Positions 25,261 to 34,005 of a stretch of DNA of 64,000 nt are shown here, piece by piece. The notes beneath the pieces were generated by a model. The model did not search any database, was not told the origin of the DNA, and was given only the letters and a program-made list of their open reading frames with translations. The stretch covers positions 395,883-459,882 of the forward strand of contig JBDQQY010000002.1 of NCBI GenBank assembly GCA_039889035.1. The letters run 5' to 3'. The stretch's first letter is position 1. Each line of letters starts with the position of its first letter. The stretch is from Plantactinospora sp039889035. GTDB taxonomy: Bacteria > Actinomycetota > Actinomycetes > Mycobacteriales > Micromonosporaceae. Both the position numbers and the translations under genes were made by a program.

Positions 25261-25289
25261 GGGTGCCGTCCCTGCCAGGGGCGGCACCC
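25261..25289. terminator. Bidirectional terminator
   Basis: A 13-bp stem (25261-25273 with 25277-25289) with a 3-base loop and a single G-U wobble lies between the secreted-protein gene and the convergent APH-like gene. Confidence 0.75.
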
Positions 25290-25350
25290 GCCGTCGGTCG
25301 ACTGTCGAGCTGCCCCGTCCGTGCGCCCAGCCGTCCGGCTCACCGTGTGG

Positions 25351-26307
25351 TCAGTGCGGTATCCCGTCCGCGACCCAGCGCCGGATCTGGGCCGCGGCCT
25401 GATCGGCGACGGGGTTGCCGGGAGGGCGGGTCACCAGGTCGCTGAGCGCGAACATGTCCAGGACCCGGCCCAGGTACGCCCAGTCGTCCGGCAGCGGCAG
25501 GTCGGCCGGCTGGTGACCGGCGAAACCGGCCCGGAAGCCGTCGACGAACTCGGCCGGATAGTCGGGGCCGAACCGCAGCATGTTGGCGGCGTCGGCGTAC
25601 GGGCAGCCGGCGTAGCCGAACTCCCAGTCCAGTACGGCGGTCACCCGCCAGCCTCCGCCGTCGGCGCCGACCAGGATGTTCTTCGGGTTGATGTCGGCGT
25701 GCACCAGCCGGGAGTGCGGGTCGACCCGCGCCAGTGCCGCAGCGTGCTCCGCGCAGAGCTTCACCCAGTCATCCCGGGTGGCCCGGTCGAGCCGATCCGC
25801 CTGAACCGCGTCCATGCAGCTCGCCGCGACCTCGGGCAACTGCACCGACCACGGGCGTTCGCCGCGTACCGTGAGCTGCCCGTCGGCGAAGAACCCCGGC
25901 CGGTCGTACGTCACCGCGCCGATGCCGGCGACCACCCGGCCCACCTCGGCGCCGAGGTCGCCCAGCGGTGGCCCGGTCGACCCGTCGGCGCCGAGCACCT
26001 GCTCCAGCGGGGTGCCCGGAACGTACTCGATCACCATCGCGGGGCGGGTGTCCGGCTCCCCTCCTGCGGCCGGCACGACGAGCAGCACCTCGGGGACCGG
26101 GACGTGCCGGCGGGCCGTCGCCATCACCGCCGCCTCGACGGCCGGGTCCGGTCCGCCCAACCGGACGACGACCTGGCCGTCGGCGAGGGTGACCAGGCAG
26201 GTCTCGTGGGAGAACCCGCCGGCCAGCCGGCGGGTGGCCAGCACCGTGCTGCCCAGCACCTCGGCGATCGTGTGGATCTCGTCCAAGGTCCGTCGACTCT
26301 CGTTCAA
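25351..26307 (-). CDS. Aminoglycoside phosphotransferase (APH)-fold kinase
   Basis: This protein of about 318 residues has an APH/choline-kinase fold. The catalytic loop is LVHADINPKNILV (H-x-D-x4-N) and the metal site is VLDWEFGY. An N-terminal lobe carries a Gly-rich start (RRLAGGFSHETCLV) and a hinge VIEYVPGTPL. The substrate is unknown; such proteins phosphorylate sugars, choline or antibiotics, and resistance should not be assumed. The start is uncertain: only TTG codons (26307 or 26286) are in frame after glpK, and both lie in a 21-bp tandem repeat. A longer reading into glpK is rejected. It lies 32 bp downstream of glpK, probably in its operon. Confidence 0.85.
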   Translation of the reverse strand: MNESRRTLDEIHTIAEVLGSTVLATRRLAGGFSHETCLVTLADGQVVVRLGGPDPAVEAAVMATARRHVPVPEVLLVVPAAGGEPDTRPAMVIEYVPGTPLEQVLGADGSTGPPLGDLGAEVGRVVAGIGAVTYDRPGFFADGQLTVRGERPWSVQLPEVAASCMDAVQADRLDRATRDDWVKLCAEHAAALARVDPHSRLVHADINPKNILVGADGGGWRVTAVLDWEFGYAGCPYADAANMLRFGPDYPAEFVDGFRAGFAGHQPADLPLPDDWAYLGRVLDMFALSDLVTRPPGNPVADQAAAQIRRWVADGIPH

Positions 26308-26339
26308 GGTCTGTCGACGACGGCCGGGCTCTCGCGCCG

Positions 26340-27866
26340 TCACTCGTCCTCGACCCAGTCCAGGGTGCGGGCCACCGCCTTGCGCCAGTTGCGCAGCTCG
26401 CGGTCCCGGTGCGCCGGGTCCATCGCCGGCGTCCAGTCGGCGTCCTGGCGCCACTGGGCGCGCAGCGTCGCCAGGTCCGGCCAGAAGCCGACCGCCAGGC
26501 CGGCGGCGTACGCGGCACCGAGGCAGGTGGTCTCGCTGACCTTCGGGCGGACCACCGGTACGTCGAGCACGTCGGCGAGGAACTGCATCAACAGGTTGTT
26601 GGCGGTCATCCCGCCGTCGACCCGGAGCCGGCGCAGCGCCACGTCCGAGTCGGCGTTCATCGCGTCGACCACCTCGCGGGTCTGCCAGGCGCTCGCCTCC
26701 AGCACGGCCCGGGCCAGGTGCCCCTTCGTGACGTAGCCGGTGAGGCCGGCGATGACGCCCCGGGCGTCGCTGCGCCAGTGCGGGGCGAACAGCCCGGAGA
26801 AGGCCGGTACGACGTAGCAGCCGCCGTTGTCCTCGACGGTCCGGGCCAGTTCCTCGATCTCCGGTGCGCTGGAGATCAGCCCGAGGTTGTCCCGGAGCCA
26901 CTGCACCAGCGAGCCGGTGACCGCGATCGCCCCCTCCAGGGCGTACGTCGCCGGCTGGTTGCCGATCCGGTAGCCGACCGTGCTGAGCAGCCCGTGCCGG
27001 GAGGTCACCGGGCTCTCGCCGGTGTTGAGCAGCAGGAAGCTCCCGGTGCCGTACGTGCACTTGGCCTCGCCCGGCTGGAAGCAGGTCTGCCCGAACAGTG
27101 CCGCCTGCTGGTCACCGAGCGCGCTGGCCACCGGCACTCCGGCCAGCGGCCCGGTGCCGGACGGGCCGTCGGCGGTGCCGGAGAGGCCGTCGGCGGTGCC
27201 GTAGACCTCCGCCGACGAGCGGATCTCCGGCAGCATCCCGGCCGGGATGCCGAGCACGTCCAGGATCTCCGGATCCCAGTCGAGGCTCCGCAGGTCCATC
27301 AGCAGCGTCCGGCTGGCGTTGGTCACGTCGGTGACGTGCCGCCCGGTCAGCTTCCAGATCAGCCAACTGTCCATCGTGCCGAAGAGCACCTCGCCCCGGG
27401 CGGCCCGGTCCCGCAGGCCGTCGACGTTGTCGAGCAGCCAGCGCAGCTTCGGCCCGGAGAAGTAGGTGGCCAGCGGCAGTCCGGTGCGCTCCCGGAAGCG
27501 TTGCTCGCCGTACTCGGCGTCGAGCCGGCGCAAAAGCGGTGCGGTGCGGGTGTCCTGCCAGACGATGGCGTGGTGCACCGGCCGACCGGTGACCCGGTCC
27601 CACACCACCGTGGTCTCTCGCTGGTTGGTGATGCCGATCGCGGCGAGTTGGTCGGCGCCGATCCCCGCCTCGGCCAGCGCCTCCGGCACCACCTGGCAGA
27701 CCGCGGCCCAGATCTCCTCGGCGTCGTGCTCGACCCAGCCGGGGCGGGCAAAGATCTGCCGGTGCTCCCGCTGGGCCATCGACACGATGCCGCCCTCGGC
27801 GTCGAAGACGATGCAGCGGGACGAGGTGGTGCCCTGGTCGATCGCGGCGACGAACTGACCGGTCAC
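26340..27866 (-). CDS. glpK: Glycerol kinase
   Basis: This FGGY-family kinase of 508 residues makes glycerol 3-phosphate from glycerol and ATP. Seen: the phosphate-binding start FVAAIDQGTTSSRCIVFD, WVEHDAEEIW, GITNQRETTVVWD, the glycerol site WQDTRTA, TYGTGSF, and LRVDGGMTANNLLMQF. The GTG start at 27866 overlaps the stop of a 26-codon upstream ORF (GTGA) and has no ribosome site of its own, suggesting coupled translation. A seven-residue tandem repeat (GTADGxS, nt 27154-27195) is inserted in the middle of the protein and is not typical of the family. Confidence 0.95.
   Translation of the reverse strand: MTGQFVAAIDQGTTSSRCIVFDAEGGIVSMAQREHRQIFARPGWVEHDAEEIWAAVCQVVPEALAEAGIGADQLAAIGITNQRETTVVWDRVTGRPVHHAIVWQDTRTAPLLRRLDAEYGEQRFRERTGLPLATYFSGPKLRWLLDNVDGLRDRAARGEVLFGTMDSWLIWKLTGRHVTDVTNASRTLLMDLRSLDWDPEILDVLGIPAGMLPEIRSSAEVYGTADGLSGTADGPSGTGPLAGVPVASALGDQQAALFGQTCFQPGEAKCTYGTGSFLLLNTGESPVTSRHGLLSTVGYRIGNQPATYALEGAIAVTGSLVQWLRDNLGLISSAPEIEELARTVEDNGGCYVVPAFSGLFAPHWRSDARGVIAGLTGYVTKGHLARAVLEASAWQTREVVDAMNADSDVALRRLRVDGGMTANNLLMQFLADVLDVPVVRPKVSETTCLGAAYAAGLAVGFWPDLATLRAQWRQDADWTPAMDPAHRDRELRNWRKAVARTLDWVEDE
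27154..27195. repeat. In-frame 21-bp tandem duplication in glpK
   Basis: Two 21-bp units (27154-27174, 27175-27195, two mismatches) plus the start of a third encode GTADGLS and GTADGPS. They lie in a loop after the EIRSSAEVYG segment of glycerol kinase. Confidence 0.8.
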
Positions 27867-27943
27867 CAAGAGCCGTCCGAGAAACGCCTGGCTTTGGCCA
27901 TGGGGAGGAAGGGGCGGTCGGGTGTGGTGGTGCTTGTCGGCAT
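27863..27943 (-). CDS. Short upstream ORF coupled to glpK
   Basis: A 26-residue reading frame, beginning MPTSTTTPDRPFLPMAKARR, has a strong ribosome site (GAGGAG, eight bases before its ATG) and ends so that its TGA overlaps the GTG of glpK by four bases. GlpK itself lacks a ribosome site, so ribosomes finishing this ORF would re-initiate on glpK. No similarity is recognised. It may be a leader used for translational control or simply a loading device. Confidence 0.5.
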   Translation of the reverse strand: MPTSTTTPDRPFLPMAKARRFSDGSW

Positions 27944-28138
27944 GGCCTCGGCTCCTCTGTGTCGGCGGAACTGTCGGATGCGATTGGAATGGTTGCTTCC
28001 GCGACGGTGCTCTCGTGCGGTCCGAGCCAGCAATCCCCCGGCTTCCAACCGTGCGGAAGCGTTGAACGCAGCACCGTACCCGGCACCCACCCGGCAGCGG
28101 CACCCCCGAGCCGCTGTCACCCGATGCGGGAGGCGAAG

Positions 28139-28600
28139 TCAGCCCGTCGGCGGTGCGGGTCCGGCGGTGCTCAGGTTGGCGCTGATCCGCACGGTGGTGC
28201 CCTCCGGACCGCTGCGGATCAGCATCTCGTCGCTGAGCTGCCGGGCCAGCCAGAGCCCCCAGCCGCCGGCGATCTCCGGGAGAGGTCGCCGCCGGTCGTC
28301 GAGCCGGTCGGCCCCGATGCCGGCCCCGGTGTCGGAGACGAGGCAGTGCAGAACGGCTCCGGTACGCCACAGCCGCAGCCAGCCCCGGCCGCCGCCGTGC
28401 CGTACCGCGTTGGTCATCAGTTCGTTGATGGCGAGCACGAAGTCGTCCAACCGTGGGCCGTCCAGACCGGCCGCCTCGACGCAGCCGGCGACGGCGTGTC
28501 GGATCTCGGTCACCCGGTCGCCGTCGAAGGTCTCGGCGAGTAGTGGCGGAGACCCGCCGGACGCGACAGCGGTGGGCGCGAGGGGATCTATGTCGCTCAT
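28139..28600 (-). CDS. RsbW-like anti-sigma/ATP-binding protein
   Basis: This 153-residue GHKL ATPase has an N-box FVLAINELMTNAVRHGG and a G1 box VSDTGAGIG, then GGWGLWLARQLSD, as in actinobacterial serine-kinase anti-sigma regulators. It would phosphorylate an anti-sigma antagonist or bind a sigma-B-type factor; neither is encoded beside it. ATG 28600 (MSDIDP) is preferred; an in-frame GTG at 28645 lacks a ribosome site. It is divergent from a histidine kinase gene. Confidence 0.85.
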   Translation of the reverse strand: MSDIDPLAPTAVASGGSPPLLAETFDGDRVTEIRHAVAGCVEAAGLDGPRLDDFVLAINELMTNAVRHGGGRGWLRLWRTGAVLHCLVSDTGAGIGADRLDDRRRPLPEIAGGWGLWLARQLSDEMLIRSGPEGTTVRISANLSTAGPAPPTG

Positions 28601-28743
28601 GGCCGTCCCACCGCTGGTCGTCGAGTCCTTTCGTGGCTTTCCCACCCTACGTCAGGGTATGTAGCTGCGCATCCGGGCGCCGAGGTCGGCGCGGCCAGGT
28701 GTGCGGGGTCGTCCCGCCGGGGAGGCTGTGCGATGGTCGGTTC

Positions 28744-29928
28744 GTGCCGGACTCGTCGAGCGACGCGCCGGGCGGCCGCCGCCGCGACCCGCCGGGCAGT
28801 CTCCAGGCGCCGCTGTGGCGGTCCATCGCCGTCTACCGGTTCGCCGCCCTGGCGTACGTGGCGGTGCTGGCGGTACGGAACCTGAACGACTACACCCATC
28901 CGGTGTCGGGTGCGGTGCTGCTGCTGGCGATGACCGGCTGGACGGTGTTCAGCGGCTACGCGTACGCCGATCCGGTCTGGCGGCGCTGGCCGCTGCTCCT
29001 GGCCGACCTGGCCGTGGTGCTGGCGGTGGTGGTCGCCGCTCCCGTGGTGGTCGGCCGGGACGTCATGAACGACGGCGGGATACCCCCGCCCAGCGTCGCC
29101 TGGCTGGCCGGGCCGGTACTCGCCTGGGCGGTCTCCGGCGGGCGGCGGCGCGGCGTGGTGGCGGCACTGGTGATCGGCGGTACCGACCTGGTGGCCCGGG
29201 AGCGGTTCGCCCAGGCGTCGCTGACCGGCGCCGCGCTGATGCTGCTCGCCGGGATCGCGGTCGGGCACGTCGTCCGGCTCGCGGTGATCGCGGAGGAGCG
29301 GTTGCAGCAGGCCGTCGAGTTGGAGGCGGCGACCCGGGAGCGGGAGCGGCTGGCCCGGGGGATCCACGACTCCGTTCTCCAGGTGCTGGCCCTGGTCCAG
29401 CGCCGGGGCGCACACCTCGACGGCGAGGCCGCTGAGCTGGCCCGACTCGCCGGCGAGCAGGAGGCGGCGCTGCGGTCGCTGATCGCGAGCCGGGCACCGA
29501 ACGGGCTGGACCGGCAGGAGGTCGACCTGCGCTCGTTGCTCGGCCGGTACGCCTCGGCCACGGTCTCGATCGCCGCCCCGGCGACGCCGGTGCCGCTGCC
29601 CGCCGGGGTCGCCGGCGAGGTCGCGGCGGCGGTGGGCGCGGCGCTGGACAACGTGGCCCGGCACGGCGGCGGGCGAGGCTGGGTGCTGGTCGAGGACGAC
29701 CGGGCGGCGGTCACCGTCTCGGTCCGCGACGACGGGCCCGGGATCCCGCCAGGGCGGCTCGACGAGGCGGCCGGTCAGGGGCGGCTCGGCGTGGTCCAGT
29801 CGATCGAGGGGCGGATCGCCGACCTCGGCGGCACGGTCCGGATCAGCTCCGCCCCGGGCGAGGGGACCGAGGTCGAGCTGCGGATACCCCGTGGCCCCGC
29901 GATCCCGGAGCAGCGTACGGACCGGTGA
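28744..29928 (+). CDS. Sensor histidine kinase, NarL/LuxR-partner class
   Basis: This kinase of 394 residues has about five or six N-terminal transmembrane helices (about 22-180). The dimerisation/phosphoacceptor helix is RERERLARGIHDSVLQVLALVQ (His in HDSVLQ), followed by a GHKL ATPase with N-box ALDNVARHGGG and G-box DDGPGIPP. The MacS/DegS-type H-box is the class that pairs with NarL-type regulators, and the response regulator gene follows 121 bp downstream. GTG 28744 is chosen; no good ribosome site is in register, so the start is tentative. Its stop codon lies inside a 37-bp direct repeat. Confidence 0.9.
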   Translation: MPDSSSDAPGGRRRDPPGSLQAPLWRSIAVYRFAALAYVAVLAVRNLNDYTHPVSGAVLLLAMTGWTVFSGYAYADPVWRRWPLLLADLAVVLAVVVAAPVVVGRDVMNDGGIPPPSVAWLAGPVLAWAVSGGRRRGVVAALVIGGTDLVARERFAQASLTGAALMLLAGIAVGHVVRLAVIAEERLQQAVELEAATRERERLARGIHDSVLQVLALVQRRGAHLDGEAAELARLAGEQEAALRSLIASRAPNGLDRQEVDLRSLLGRYASATVSIAAPATPVPLPAGVAGEVAAAVGAALDNVARHGGGRGWVLVEDDRAAVTVSVRDDGPGIPPGRLDEAAGQGRLGVVQSIEGRIADLGGTVRISSAPGEGTEVELRIPRGPAIPEQRTDR

Positions 29929-29986
29929 CCGTACGGCCGGACGGCCCCCGAGCAGCGTACGGACCGGTGACCGTACGGCCGGACGG
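29908..29986. repeat. 37-bp direct repeat spanning kinase stop codon
   Basis: A 37-base sequence at 29908-29944 is repeated exactly at 29950-29986 (period 42). The first copy contains the kinase stop codon. Each copy holds a dyad CGTACGG-N8-CCGTACG that could form a hairpin, so the duplication gives two tandem hairpins between kinase and regulator genes. Confidence 0.85.
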
Positions 29987-30049
29987 TCCCGGTGCGGTGG
30001 ACGGATTCGCGACGGTGCGGAGAGGTCGGGCTCGTCTAGGCTCCCCGGT

Positions 30050-30715
30050 GTGACCGACGAGGGCGTGCCGGCAGTCCGGGTGATGGTGGTCGACGACCAT
30101 CCGATGTGGAGGGAAGGGGTGGCCCGCGACCTCACCGAGGCCGGCTACCACGTCGTCGCCACCACCGGTGAGGGGAGGCAGGCGGTCCGGGTCGCCCCGG
30201 CCACCCGGCCCGACGTCGTCGTACTCGACCTGCAACTGCCGGACGTCTCCGGCGTCGAGGTACTCCGGGCCCTGCTGGCCGAACTGCCCGGGGTGCGGGT
30301 GCTGATGCTCTCGGCCAGCGGCGAACAGCAGGACGTGCTCGACGCGGTGAAGGCCGGGGCCACCGGCTACCTGCTCAAGTCGGCCGGGCCGGCGGAGTTC
30401 CTGGACGCGGTCCGGCGTACCGCCGCCGGGGACGCGGTCTTCACGCCGGGGCTGGCCGGCCTGGTGCTCGGGGAGTACCGGCGGATCGCCGCCGCGCCGG
30501 CACCCCCCGGCGACGACCTGCCCCGGCTGACCGACCGGGAGACCGAGGTGCTCCGGCTGGTCGCCAAGGGGTTGTCCTACAAGCGGATCGCCGACCGGCT
30601 CGGTCTGTCGCACCGTACGGTGCAGAACCACGTGCAGAACACGCTCGGCAAGCTGCAACTGCACAACCGGGTCGAACTCACCCGCTACGCCATCGAGCAG
30701 GGGCTCGACGACTGA
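30050..30715 (+). CDS. NarL/LuxR-family response regulator
   Basis: This 221-residue regulator has a receiver domain: acidic pair in VMVVDDHP, phosphoacceptor Asp in VVVLDLQLPD, Lys in YLLKSAG. A LuxR-type HTH follows at about 155-215 (LTDRETEVLRLVAKGLSYKRIADRLGLS). It is the partner of the kinase just upstream. GTG 30050 has no ribosome site, but TAGGCT lies exactly seven bases upstream, fitting a leaderless promoter and therefore separate transcription from the kinase. Confidence 0.94.
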   Translation: MTDEGVPAVRVMVVDDHPMWREGVARDLTEAGYHVVATTGEGRQAVRVAPATRPDVVVLDLQLPDVSGVEVLRALLAELPGVRVLMLSASGEQQDVLDAVKAGATGYLLKSAGPAEFLDAVRRTAAGDAVFTPGLAGLVLGEYRRIAAAPAPPGDDLPRLTDRETEVLRLVAKGLSYKRIADRLGLSHRTVQNHVQNTLGKLQLHNRVELTRYAIEQGLDD

Positions 30716-30758
30716 TCCCCGGGGGGGCCTGGCCCGGCGGTCCGCGCGGGCGGCCGGG

Positions 30759-31325
30759 TCACGGCGGCGGCTGCGTCTCGTTGATCGCCAACTCCTCGGC
30801 GCTCGCGCCGCCGCCCGCCGCACCCCGGTCGAAGGCGACGGAGTCGGTCTCGTCGTCGTCCCGGGCACCCTCGTCCGGTTCCACCAGCCGGCCGACCGGG
30901 CCGCCGCCCGGCGCGTCGCCGAGGTTGCCGTGGTCGTAGATCGAGACCGCGGAGTGCGGGTCGGAGGTGGGACCGGGGTCCATCACGTCCGCGTCGAGTT
31001 GTGCCTCGGCCGCGGCCTCGTCACTGTCCGCCTCGCCGGAGATCGCCTGGTCGACCGGGCCGGCTCGCGGATCGTCGACCGGCAGTTCGGGTTGCTCCTG
31101 GGCGAGCTTGTAGTCCAGCGGCTCGCCGTCGGCCTGCTCCTCGGCGGTATTGCCGTACCGGTCCAGCGCCAGCGGCCGGTCGGTGGGAAGCGCGGCGGGA
31201 TCCCAGCCGTCCGCCTCTCGACCGGTCGCGACGTCGTCACCGGCCGTCGAGTCGTCGTCGGCGGTGCCGGGCAGGCCCTCCGCCTCCGGGTCGGACACGG
31301 GCGTCGGAAACTCGTCATCGCGCAT
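30759..31325 (-). CDS. DUF5709 acidic protein
   Basis: This 188-residue, strongly acidic protein without hydrophobic segments matches DUF5709: SDPEAEGLPGTADDDSTAGDD at the start, LDYKLAQEQPEL, the RLVEPDEGA segment and GGGASAEELA at the end. It is probably disordered in large part. The function is unknown. It is convergent with the response regulator gene. Confidence 0.85.
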   Translation of the reverse strand: MRDDEFPTPVSDPEAEGLPGTADDDSTAGDDVATGREADGWDPAALPTDRPLALDRYGNTAEEQADGEPLDYKLAQEQPELPVDDPRAGPVDQAISGEADSDEAAAEAQLDADVMDPGPTSDPHSAVSIYDHGNLGDAPGGGPVGRLVEPDEGARDDDETDSVAFDRGAAGGGASAEELAINETQPPP

Positions 31326-31718
31326 GACAGATCACTACCCGCTCCCGGGGTAACCGTAACCGGGCGAAGGTGGACCGGGCGCCCCGCCGGCCGCTGCCGC
31401 CGGCCCGCCCCGGACCGGGCGGGCGAGGCAGGGCGGCCCGGTGGATTCTGTCGGACCTGATCCGGTGGGACCTGATCCGGTGGGAATCGCCCACTTCGCC
31501 GTCGCCCGGCCCGGTCCGGATTAGGTGGCGGCGAAACGGGAAGGACGGCGACGGCGCGGTCGGTGACCGGCTCCCGCGACGCCGGCCGTCGGCGACGGGT
31601 GGCCGGGCCGGTGGGGTCGGCGGACCGGTTTGCCAGGTTTCCGCTCGGTCCGCCGTGGTTAATGGGAGCCTCTGATCGAACGGCCCTAGCCCGCCCTAGC
31701 CGTCGCTGGAGGTGACCC
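31326..31718. other. Intergenic region with small tandem duplication
   Basis: No gene is supported in these 393 bp between the DUF5709 gene and the divergent glycosyltransferase. It contains a 15-bp exact tandem duplication (31453-31467, 31468-31482). I find no clear -35/-10 pair. Confidence 0.6.
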
Positions 31719-32918
31719 ATGCGCGTTGGCCTCGTCTGCGCACACGCCGGCCCGCCGCAGGAGCGTCGCGGCCAGTTCGCCGGCACGCACCAGCACGTGG
31801 CCCGGGTCGCCGCCGAGCTGACCGGACGGGGCCACGACGTGCGGGTGTACGAGCGGCTCGACGACCCGGACGCGCCGCCGACCACCGAGATCGGCGGGTA
31901 CCGGGTGGAACGGGTGCCGGTGGGGCCGTCCCGGCGTACCGCCACCGGCGAACTGGTGCCGCACGTGCCGGAACTCGGCCGCTGGCTGACCGATCGCTGG
32001 GCCGGGGACTGGGCCCCCGAGGTGGTGCACGGGCACTTCTGGATCGGCGGGCTGGCGGCGGCGAGCGCTGTCCGGGACACCGTCATCCCGGTCGTGCAGA
32101 CCTTCCACTCGCTCGGCGTCGAGCAGCTCCGCCACCTCGGCGAGGCGTACCGCGGGCCGGGCGAGCGGATTCCGCTGGAGCTGGCGCTGACCCGGGCGGT
32201 CGACATGGCGGTGGCGCAGTGCACCGACGAGGTCGACGAGCTGACCCGGATGGGCTTGCAGCGCGCCTCCGTGGTGGTGGTGCCGGCGGGCGTGGACACC
32301 GAACTGTTCGCCCCGGAGGGCGAGGCGGTGTCCCGGGACCGTCGACCGCGCATCCTGGCCGCTGGCGGTCTGGAGCCGGGACACGGGCAGGAGGACCTGA
32401 TCCGGGCGTTGCGGCTGGTCGGGGACGTCGAGCTGGTCATCGCCGGCGGCCCGCCCGCTGACAAGCTGGGCAACCACGCCGAGGCCCGCCGGCTGCGGGA
32501 GGTCGCCGAGCAGAGCGGGGTCGCCGACCAGATCAGGCTGGTCGGCTCGGTGCCGCACGACCAGATGCCCGGCTGGTACCGCTCCGCCGACCTGGTGGCC
32601 TGCACTCCCCGGTACGCCTCCGCCGGCCGGATCCCGCTGGAGGCGATGGCCTGCGGGGTGCCGGTGGTGGGCTACTCGATGGGCGGCATCGTGGACACCG
32701 TGGTCGACGAGGTCACCGGCCGGCTCGTCCCGCCCGGCGACGTACGCGGGCTGGGCGTGACGCTGCGCCGGCTGCTCGCCGCCGACGCGGAGCGGTTCGC
32801 GTACGGGCACGCGGCGGTGGACCGGGTGCGGTGCAGCTACACCTGGGACCGTACGGCCGGCGCGCTGGAGCGCCTCTACGAGCGGGTGGTACGCCGCCGC
32901 CAGCCCGCCCCGAGCTGA
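31719..32918 (+). CDS. GT4-family glycosyltransferase (MshA-like)
   Basis: This 399-residue GT-B enzyme has an N-terminal domain with RRGQFAGTHQHVARVAAEL, VVHGHFWIGG and VQTFHSLGVEQ. The donor domain has VPAGVDTELFAP, IAGGPPADK and the E-x7-E-type segment SAGRIPLEAMACGVPVVG. The arrangement resembles MshA/sucrose-phosphate-synthase-like GT4 enzymes, but the substrate cannot be assigned. GGAGG lies seven bases before the ATG. It is a single gene facing a convergent DMT transporter gene. Confidence 0.88.
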   Translation: MRVGLVCAHAGPPQERRGQFAGTHQHVARVAAELTGRGHDVRVYERLDDPDAPPTTEIGGYRVERVPVGPSRRTATGELVPHVPELGRWLTDRWAGDWAPEVVHGHFWIGGLAAASAVRDTVIPVVQTFHSLGVEQLRHLGEAYRGPGERIPLELALTRAVDMAVAQCTDEVDELTRMGLQRASVVVVPAGVDTELFAPEGEAVSRDRRPRILAAGGLEPGHGQEDLIRALRLVGDVELVIAGGPPADKLGNHAEARRLREVAEQSGVADQIRLVGSVPHDQMPGWYRSADLVACTPRYASAGRIPLEAMACGVPVVGYSMGGIVDTVVDEVTGRLVPPGDVRGLGVTLRRLLAADAERFAYGHAAVDRVRCSYTWDRTAGALERLYERVVRRRQPAPS

Positions 32919-32986
32919 CCGACCGTCGCCGCTGGCCGATCGGGCCGGAGCGTCGCCGCTGGTTGGGCCGCCCGGCGAGCAGGTGG

Positions 32987-33964
32987 TCAGCGCCGGGGGA
33001 CTGGTGCGATCGAGGTGGACCGGCGTCGGCTGGGCGCGGTCGACCTCGGCAGTCCTGCGGCGGGACGGGCCGGCAGCGCGGCCGGGGAGCGCGCGGGCAG
33101 TTCCCGGCCCCGCTGGTCGGGCAGCAGGGTGTGCTGGTGCTGCGGCTCGGCGTACCGGGTCAGGCCGAGCACCGCGATCAGGGTGATCAGGAAGCCGACC
33201 CCGGCCAGCCACTCCCGGCCCGGCCAGATCCGGTCACCGAGCAGCAGCAGCCCGACGATCGCCGCCGGTACCGCCCCGGCGGCGTCCATCGCGGCCACCG
33301 CCGCGGTGGTCGAGCCGCGCTGCATCGCCAGGCCGAGCAGCAACTGGCCGACGATCGAATGCACGATCAGCAGGTAGAGCAGAGGATCCCGGAGGAAGGC
33401 GTCGAACGAGTGCACCGAGGCGAGCGGCCGGGCCGCGACCGCGGCGGCCGAGAACGCCAACCCGGCCAGCGCGCCGAGCGCCACCGAACCCGGCACGCCG
33501 TGCAGGCGTACGGCGGGAAAACCGAGCGCGCCGATCACGGCGAGCGCGGCGACCAGGGCGACCACCCCGGCGGTCCCGAGCTGCCGGGACGGCGCCGGTT
33601 TCGCGGCCAGCACCAGCGCGGTGATCCCGGCCAGCAGGAGTACCAGCAGCAGGACCTCGGCGGCCGGCAGCCGCCACTTGAGCACCAGCACCCCGAGCAG
33701 GGCGGTGACGCCGAGCCCGGCCGCGACGCTCGCCTGGACCAGGAAGAGCGGCAGGTCGCGCCGGGCCAGGAAGGCGAGGACGAAGCCGAGCATCTGGCAG
33801 GTCAGCCCGACCAGATAGCTGCGGTGCCCGACCAGCCGCAGCAGCAGCCCGGGGTCGAAGGTGTGGTGCAGGGTCGTCCGGGTCGCGGCCACCGACTGGA
33901 GCAGGTTGGCCACGCCGTACGCGGCGATCATGGCCGCGAGGAAGCACCAACCGGTGGACACCAC
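32987..33964 (-). CDS. DMT-family (EamA-like) transporter
   Basis: This protein of about 325 residues has nine or ten hydrophobic helices (about 5-285) in two related halves, as in the drug/metabolite transporter superfamily. An unusually long, basic, proline-rich cytoplasmic tail of about 45 residues follows. Two adjacent GTG codons (33964, 33961) are the likely start; an in-frame reading back into hisN is rejected. It lies 41 bp downstream of hisN and is probably co-transcribed. The substrate is unknown. Confidence 0.82.
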   Translation of the reverse strand: MVSTGWCFLAAMIAAYGVANLLQSVAATRTTLHHTFDPGLLLRLVGHRSYLVGLTCQMLGFVLAFLARRDLPLFLVQASVAAGLGVTALLGVLVLKWRLPAAEVLLLVLLLAGITALVLAAKPAPSRQLGTAGVVALVAALAVIGALGFPAVRLHGVPGSVALGALAGLAFSAAAVAARPLASVHSFDAFLRDPLLYLLIVHSIVGQLLLGLAMQRGSTTAAVAAMDAAGAVPAAIVGLLLLGDRIWPGREWLAGVGFLITLIAVLGLTRYAEPQHQHTLLPDQRGRELPARSPAALPARPAAGLPRSTAPSRRRSTSIAPVPRR

Positions 33965-34005
33965 CTGGCGAGGATAGAGGCTGCCGCGCCGCTTCGCTCG
34001 GCCGG

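Noticed and set aside
25351..26307. Aminoglycoside-resistance determinant
   Set aside because: The APH fold is present, but many homologues phosphorylate unrelated substrates, and the glpK neighbourhood gives no support for resistance.
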